Assembly (NCBI GenBank): GCA_033439265.1
Contig: JAVTVX010000011.1
Location: forward strand, 8,680,590 to 8,744,589
Reading direction: 5' to 3'
DNA from: Dillenia suffruticosa
Lineage: Eukaryota; Streptophyta; Magnoliopsida; Dilleniales; Dilleniaceae
Length of the DNA: 64,000 nucleotides
Shown in pieces: positions 58,451 through 64,000 of the stretch. Within the stretch, counting starts at the first letter, position 1, and each line of letters begins with the position of its first letter. Below the pieces are notes generated by a model that had not been told where the DNA came from, made no database searches, and saw nothing but the letters and a program-made list of their open reading frames with translations. A program made the translations under genes and the position numbers.

Positions 58451-59034
58451 ATGTTGTTATATATGTCGAAAGTTGACAGCAAGATGAATCGATAAATATG
58501 GTTAATAAAACAAAACTTACCACCGGATTTCAGGTACAAATGTCATTTCTCTAGTTTTCACCGTAATTTTACTAATTTTACTTTTGTTTTTGAATAATAA
58601 TCAAAATTATTTGTATTGTTAGATTTCTCCTATATCATATGTTGGAAGAGCACATAGAAACCAACCATTATCATCATAATCACCTGATTCCATCCCAAAA
58701 GGTAATATTTTCATTTACTACCAGTTTTTGCAATATATCATTATATTATATTCATTTCACTATTTATTTTTATGACTATATTGATATGAAAGTTGATGCT
58801 GGGGTTGTACTTTGAAATTATGATGATAATATGTTTGGTAATCGAAGTGAAACATTTTTGGCATGAGTATCTCAGAATCAGAAGATATGCAGTTGTGGAA
58901 TATATAATTTTTTTTGTTTTAATTATCCTATTAATATATCAATCATTCTCATTAATACGAGCATTACGTTTATATTATTTTAGTCATTTATTTATTTTAT
59001 AATTTCAAATATTTCATAACATTTATAACATTTT

Positions 59035-60010
59035 GTTAACCAAAGAAGTAATCTTTCTAATCAGTTCTAGTAAGCGAAAATGATAAAAAACAATATATTT
59101 CTTAACATTTGTGATAACCGACGATAATGTATAAAAAACAATAATTTTTTCTAATCCTTTTCTAATCAAATCAAGACAAAAAGTAACTTTTGTAATAATT
59201 GTGTAACCAATGATAAAATAGTAACATTTCCTGACATTTATAGTAATTAATAATAAAGATAGTAACTTATACTAATATATGTGATAACCAGACATTTATA
59301 GTAACAGATAATACAAGTAGTAATTTATATTAACATATACCGTGACCAACTATAAAAGTTATTTTCTGACCATTTTCTAGAGGATAATAAAAATAATAAC
59401 ATTTTCTAACACTTGTGATAACCGTTAATACAAGATAGTAACTTATGCTAATATATGTAATAATCGACGATAAAAGTTAATAATAGTTCCTAACCCATTT
59501 CTAACCCATGATTAAATAAAGTAATATTTCCTAATACTTGTGATAACCGACGATACAATATATTAACTAACGATAAATAACTGTAACTTTTCTAAATACC
59601 TTTTCTAACTAATAAGATAATGACAATAAAAATTAATAACATTTGCTAATACTTGTGTAATCGACGATAAAAGTGTAACTCGTAATATCTGTGTATCCGA
59701 TGATAAAAGAAAATAACATTTTCTAACATATATGATTAACGACGATAAATAGTAATAACAATTCTTAATAGTTAAAGTGACTGACGATAAAAATAATAAC
59801 ATTTATTAACAATTATGATAGACGATAGAAAAAATAGTAATATTTCTTAATATATACGGTTATCGATAAAGTTCTAATAACTAACGATAAAGATAATAAT
59901 TTTTTCTAACAAATATGATAATCAATAATAAAAAATAATAATTTTTATCAACATTTTAAAACCGATAATAAAAGACAATAACTTTTACCAATGCTTTTTT
60001 AACCGTCTAT
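59035..60010. repeat. Degenerate tandem array built on GTGATAACCGACGATAAAA
   Basis: About 18 copies over 975 bp, spaced 40-60 bp. A typical unit is TAACATTTCCTAACACTTGTGATAACCGACGATAAA with variable TAGTAACTT or AATAATAAC filler. Clear copies of the core are near 59113, 59457, 59541, 59654 and 59735. No coding potential. It could be the subterminal repeat block of the large decayed CACTA element, or a minisatellite. Confidence 0.75.
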
Positions 60011-60624
60011 ATAGATCCGGAATATGTCTTAACGGTAACTAAAACTGTTAGAATGGATCTATCTCGACTGATTATATCCAACTAAAAATCCATCCATTGA
60101 AGAAGGTTATATTGATAGTTTAATTAGATTTACCGTACAATTTTCTATCTCGATAAGATATTTATTTTTTATTGTTTCGCCCTTTTATCAAATTATATTA
60201 TAATATAATATCTTTTGATCATACCAATAGATCTCGATTTGGGAAAAAAAAAGGTGAATAATAAAAAAAGTATAATTGATATGAAGTACAAAAGGAATAT
60301 TAAAAAAAAAGAAAAACAACGTATACACATAGAAATCAATATTTAATAATAAGGTTGATAAAAACAAACAAAACCTACAAACAACCAAACAACGAAAGGA
60401 GATATCGCGAATTCAAAAGTCATCTTTCTCGCTCTCCCTTTCTCTCACTTTCCCTTTCTTTCTTAATTTATAACTTGAATCGAACGAGTTCATAATAATT
60501 AATTTCACCAGTCTTATACAAGTTCTAAATTGCTATATATATATATTTTTTATTTATAGAACTACTTCATTATATTCATGCCTTTTTAATTATTTAAAAC
60601 ATATATATATTATAATATAGGTAG

Positions 60625-60729
60625 CAATTTCTAATATTTTTTTTGTTACATAGAGATTCAAACTTGCGATAGGAGAATGGAATTATGATTACTAAACTAT
60701 CCCCTTAGAGACCAACAATTTCTAATATT
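60625..60729 (-). mobile_element. 77-bp SINE-like insertion with target duplications
   Basis: A 14-bp TSD, CAATTTCTAATATT, lies at 60625-60638 and 60716-60729. The 77-bp body on the minus strand starts GGTCTCTAAGGGGATAG, contains an A-box-like ATAGTTTAGTAATCA and a B-box-like CAAGTTTGAATCTC, and ends in a short A run. It looks like a tRNA-derived SINE head with almost no body. Confidence 0.75.
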
Positions 60730-61158
60730 ATATGCTAAAAGTTGGATAAATTTTTGGAGGAGGCCTGCTATTTGCTGGAATTTCCCTTTGATCTAAGTTT
60801 TTAAGAATAACATACAAATATAATATAAAAATAAATAACAACACTATTGATATCAAAGAATAATATATAAATAAAAATAATTTAAGAATTTTTGCATAAT
60901 CCTAATTAATATATATGGACTTAGTAATTATAATACTTGCACCATTGTACAGAATACCTATACAAAATTATGATTCTATATTTTACAAATTAATATTTTT
61001 GATGATTGTATGTGCTTCGTTTCTCTAATGAAATACATACATAGTACGATTAAAATATAAATACATAAAGGTTTCAACATAATTTACAAACAAAACTGCT
61101 AAAGGCACACATAGTAACCATATAATTCTTCAAGAGTATTTACTTGGAATCATGGGAT
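60730..61158. other. AT-rich spacer and OBAP 3' flank
   Basis: No gene seen. The last 100-150 bases before 61159 are presumably the OBAP 3' untranslated region. Minus-strand AATAAA-like signals are common in the AT-rich sequence and cannot be ranked. Confidence 0.5.
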
Positions 61159-62015
61159 TCATACAAGCACCCTAGGAACTGCATCGATGGGCTTTGCATC
61201 GGTCTCTCGGAGCTTGGTCTTGAGGCCGCTCCCTCCCCCATTTGCCATCGGATGAATTCCCATACTTGGTCCACTCATATATGCTCTACTCTCCCTCTCT
61301 TTCTCATATGATATTCCAAAACGTGACTCCACATCTGCATGTTAGTATTTTCACTTATAACTAAAACGAGATACAAAGAAATGAAGCATAGTAAGGGAGT
61401 AATCTTGCCTTTAGCAAGGGATTCTTCAAGTTGGCCATCTCTCGTAAGAGCCATCATGACCTGAGGAAGGCCAAGAGGGAGATTATCCCCTTTATCCACT
61501 TGCCAGAAATGGATAGTCTTCCCATAAGTCTTGCTAACTTTCTCCAAATCCTGACGCTGCACCGGACCAGGCACACCTGGCATGAACAGCACCCCGCTCT
61601 TCACCTCGTACTCGTGGGAGTGCCACAGGCGCTTCTCCGAATCAGGCAGACTCAGGAACAGGATCTCAGAAATTATGTATTCGACTCCGATAAGGCGCGC
61701 GTCCTCCGCAGGGCTATCGTAGATAAGACACTGGCGCATCTCCTCGTTCTGGTGCCCACAGAAATGGTGCGCTTCTACTTGCCGCGTCATGTCATCAGCA
61801 TAAAAGTGAAACCTAGTGGACATGAATGCACAATATGATCAGTTACAAGTGGTGAGAGAGAGAGAGAGAGAGAGAGAGTAATTAAAGTACGCGCAGAGAT
61901 GTTGGTGGATTTTGTTGTTGGGAGCGAAGGATTGAACAACGGATGTAGCTTTTTCAAGGAGACCGGTGCTGGTCTGAGTGGACTCGCCGGGCTCTTGTGG
62001 CTTTGGAGCTGCCAT
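61159..62015 (-). CDS. OBAP: Oil body-associated protein (DUF1264/OBAP family)
   Basis: Three exons on the minus strand: 62015-61891, 61812-61409 and 61334-61159; the frame closes to 234 codons. The DUF1264 domain covers almost the whole protein: [90 protein letters not shown] and [20 protein letters not shown] near the C-terminus. Family members sit on seed oil bodies and help keep them stable; the exact biochemical role is unsettled. Intron 1 is GT-AG. Intron 2 has the donor AAAG|GCAAG, a GC-AG intron, confirmed because only this junction joins the conserved blocks in phase. Length matches the family. Confidence 0.93.
61854..61878. repeat. (GA)n microsatellite in OBAP intron 1
   Basis: About 12 GA units, read as CT on the coding strand, within the 78-bp first intron. 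Length changes here would alter a very short intron. Confidence 0.9.
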
Positions 62016-62109
62016 TTTGGTTTGATTTGTGATTTGGGATTTGAGATTGGGATTATGAAGAAGCAAATTTCTGGGGAGGTTTTTGAATAGGAAATGCTGG
62101 AGGTGGCAT

Positions 62110-62205
62110 TGGGCATGCAGGCTCACGCGTGGCTGCAAGTTTTGACCTTGGTTTGGTTACGTGTCCTTAAACGTGGCGCTCTCTTCTCTCTTTGGCATTT
62201 ATAGA
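62110..62205 (-). promoter_or_regulatory. OBAP upstream region with seed-type motifs
   Basis: Within 200 bp of the ATG are an RY element CATGCA (62114-62119), an ACGCGTG coupling-element-like site (62125-62131), and two ABRE-like cores, ACGTGTC (62159-62165) and ACGTGGC (62171-62177). TATAAAT on the minus strand at 62197-62203 is the best TATA candidate, about 185 bp before the ATG. RY and ABRE motifs bind seed-maturation B3 and bZIP factors and would suit the seed expression known for OBAP genes. The TATA choice puts the ABREs near or past the start site, so another start is possible. Confidence 0.5.
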
Positions 62206-63400
62206 AAATGATGCAGATTTTCAAATTCAGCATAATATATGTTACATGCTATAATTTTACCTATTTATTTACTTTTCTAGTTACTCGATAACTAATCCCA
62301 TTCGCAAAACGAAAGCTACTCCATTTGTCTACATTTTCTCTATTTTAATAAGATTTTTCTCTCAGAACCAAATGCAAGGGCACCTTTCATCGGATGAGGT
62401 CTCCGTTAATCCTAGCCAAACCTTTGAAACGTTGGTCTAGGCTGAACAAGGCCCACATGCTAGGGAGAGGGCCATTAAGTTCGCAAGGTAGGTGGGGTCC
62501 TTCCATGCCCGTTTACCTAAGGCCATATTGATGGGCCGTATTATCGAAAGTGAATGATGACATCTCTTTCTTGTCCTGCTGATGTTGGGCCCATTCGTAA
62601 CCAGAAGACTTGTATAACCATTTTGGGCGAAGAAAAAAAAAATAATAATAAAAAGTGAACTCAAGAGAAAATTATCTCTAAATTGGATCCCAACTTTTTA
62701 AACAGAATTAGTTGAGTTTCTGAATACCGGTGGTCAACTAGTAAAAAAAAAAATTATATGCTTTTTGTCATTTTTTTTTTATATAAATCATAAGTAATAA
62801 TATTAAATCCGATTATATATGATTCGACTTTAAATTCGATTTGAATTGAGTTGGATATTTAAAGGAGACAAAACTCTCTATATATTTGTTTTTGTTATAT
62901 ATAAAATTTAAACTCAAAATTTTATTTAAGAGATATCAGAAACAATCAAATTTTTGGTTACTTGTTTTTTTAGAACCAACCTGAGATTTCTTCAAAATTT
63001 ATCCTTTAAAATTTTTCAGAAATTATTCAAATATTATTGGTCGTCAAATTATTTACTTACAAAAAAATTAACGGATAGCCAAACATATTCTAAACCTTCC
63101 TCTTTAATTTTTTATAAAAGTATTATGAAATCAAAGTATAGAAATGAACACAATGTAGAGAGAGAAATCTTAAAGAAAACAAAATTTTCTCTTGTTGTTA
63201 TGTCAAATGAAATTACAAAGTGGTCTATGTATAGGTGCTTGAATAGAATACAAAGAGCCACTCTTATTTCGTGTGTCAAAATAAGAGTCACATAACAAAT
63301 AGTTACATTCATTAAGTATAGCAACTCAAAAGTTAAAAATCACCTAAAAATCAAAAACCAAACTAGTCACATGTTAAAAGTGTGTTACTTATGGACATCC
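62206..63400. other. Spacer upstream of OBAP
   Basis: AT-rich with no recognised coding region. Around 62380-62640 the sequence is less AT-rich (GGCCCACATGC, GGTGGGGTCC), possibly a degraded TE. An imperfect hairpin, CTCTTATTT against AAATAAGAG, is at 63262-63288. Confidence 0.45.
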
Positions 63401-63549
63401 ATTCAGATTCTCTAAAATTTATAATACTTGCCTTGAATGTCCATTGTATCAGAAATATGTTTCATTAAAAACAAAAACCTTTAATGAAGGAAAGAAAGTA
63501 CATCCTTCTTATACATATGATTTTCATATAATCCTCTTCCTTATAATGA

Positions 63550-64000
63550 CATCGTTTGATATTTTTAAGGCACTAGATTCCAATCTTGTGAATCATTATC
63601 TCAAATATTATGGTGGGTAATACCTTTGTGAACAAATCAGCAGAGTTGTCATTTAATCAAATTTTCTGAATATCAATATATCCTTTTTGTAGTATATCAT
63701 GCATGAAAAATAATTTCGGAGAGATATGCTTTGTTTTATTACTTTTGATATATCCACTCTTTAATTGGACTATCCATGCCGCATTATCCTCATGTAATAT
63801 TGTTGGAACTTCTTACTAGTAGGCAAACTAGATGATTCTTGAATATGATTGGTTATTAATCTGAGCCTTATACATTCATGACTTATTTCATGAATTGCTA
63901 ATATTTCATCATGATTTGAAGATGTATCAGTTAAAATTTGCTTTACAGATCTATAAGATATAGCTATACCATTGTATATAAATACATAATTCATTTGAGA
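63550..64000 (-). pseudogene. Copia pol end (RNase H), partial at the window edge
   Basis: From the window edge the minus strand reads GIAISYRSVKQILTDTSSNH, DEILAIHEISHECIRLRLIT and NHIQESSSL, the RNase H region of copia elements, then after frame changes DNSADLFTKVLP-like residues near 63640-63600. A different copia lineage from the Sirevirus above. The rest of the element lies beyond 64000. Multiple stops. Confidence 0.8.

Overview
This window is nuclear DNA of a flowering plant, most likely a eudicot. It is very AT-rich, its genes carry introns with plant-type splice sites, and roughly two thirds of it is transposable element (TE) sequence of plant-specific lineages: Sirevirus and Athila-like LTR elements, a chromovirus, plant L1 and RTE LINEs, hAT, CACTA and tRNA-derived SINEs. 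The species cannot be named from sequence alone. All coordinates, splice sites and target-site duplications (TSDs) were read by eye; family names rest on recognised protein motifs.

Two apparently intact host genes are present. (1) A MYB-CC/GARP transcription factor of the PHL family lies on + at 25311-44378: six exons, 298 codons, frame closed through all five introns. Introns 3 (4.7 kb) and 5 (11.7 kb) are swollen by TEs. (2) A DUF1264 oil body-associated protein (OBAP) gene lies on - at 61159-62015: three exons, 234 codons, with a GC-AG second intron. A third host-derived locus, 46613-47792 on -, is the 3' end of a WD40 gene resembling ZFWD (CCCH zinc finger plus WD40). It keeps its introns but is 5'-truncated and has one nonsense codon.

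Layout. 1-4733: AT-rich, no gene seen. 4739-22973: an Athila-like Ty3 element (-) that keeps gag but no recognisable pol, flanked by CCTTT TSDs; an 11.4-kb Sirevirus (Ty1/copia, -) has inserted into its 3' LTR at 5043-16443. 22979-25310: intergenic with one small eroded coding patch. 25311-44378: the PHL gene, with a 3.57-kb hAT element in intron 3. Intron 5 holds a TE stack: an L1 LINE carries a chromovirus (33109-39773), which carries a 1,082-bp solo LTR in its integrase; an RTE LINE also lies in the L1. 44379-48379: spacer, the WD40 pseudogene and a SINE inside it. 48380-60010: CACTA territory with a decayed Transposase_21-type transposase, a possible TNPA-like partner, a complete 2,555-bp non-autonomous CACTA with a GC-rich minisatellite, and a 1-kb degenerate repeat array. 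60625-60729: a 77-bp SINE-like insertion with TSDs. 61159-62205: OBAP and its upstream region. 63550-64000: the end of another copia pol running off the window.

The least conventional signals are: (a) the regularly spaced GGTCGAC/GGTCGATGTGT motif array filling the Sirevirus LTRs and recurring inside the element just upstream of a third ORF; (b) that third ORF, in the env-like position, resembling the 'putative plant transposon protein' domain; (c) the GC-rich minisatellite and two tRNA-like modules inside the small CACTA; (d) a SINE whose TSD copied a splice acceptor. No clearly new multi-gene system was found.
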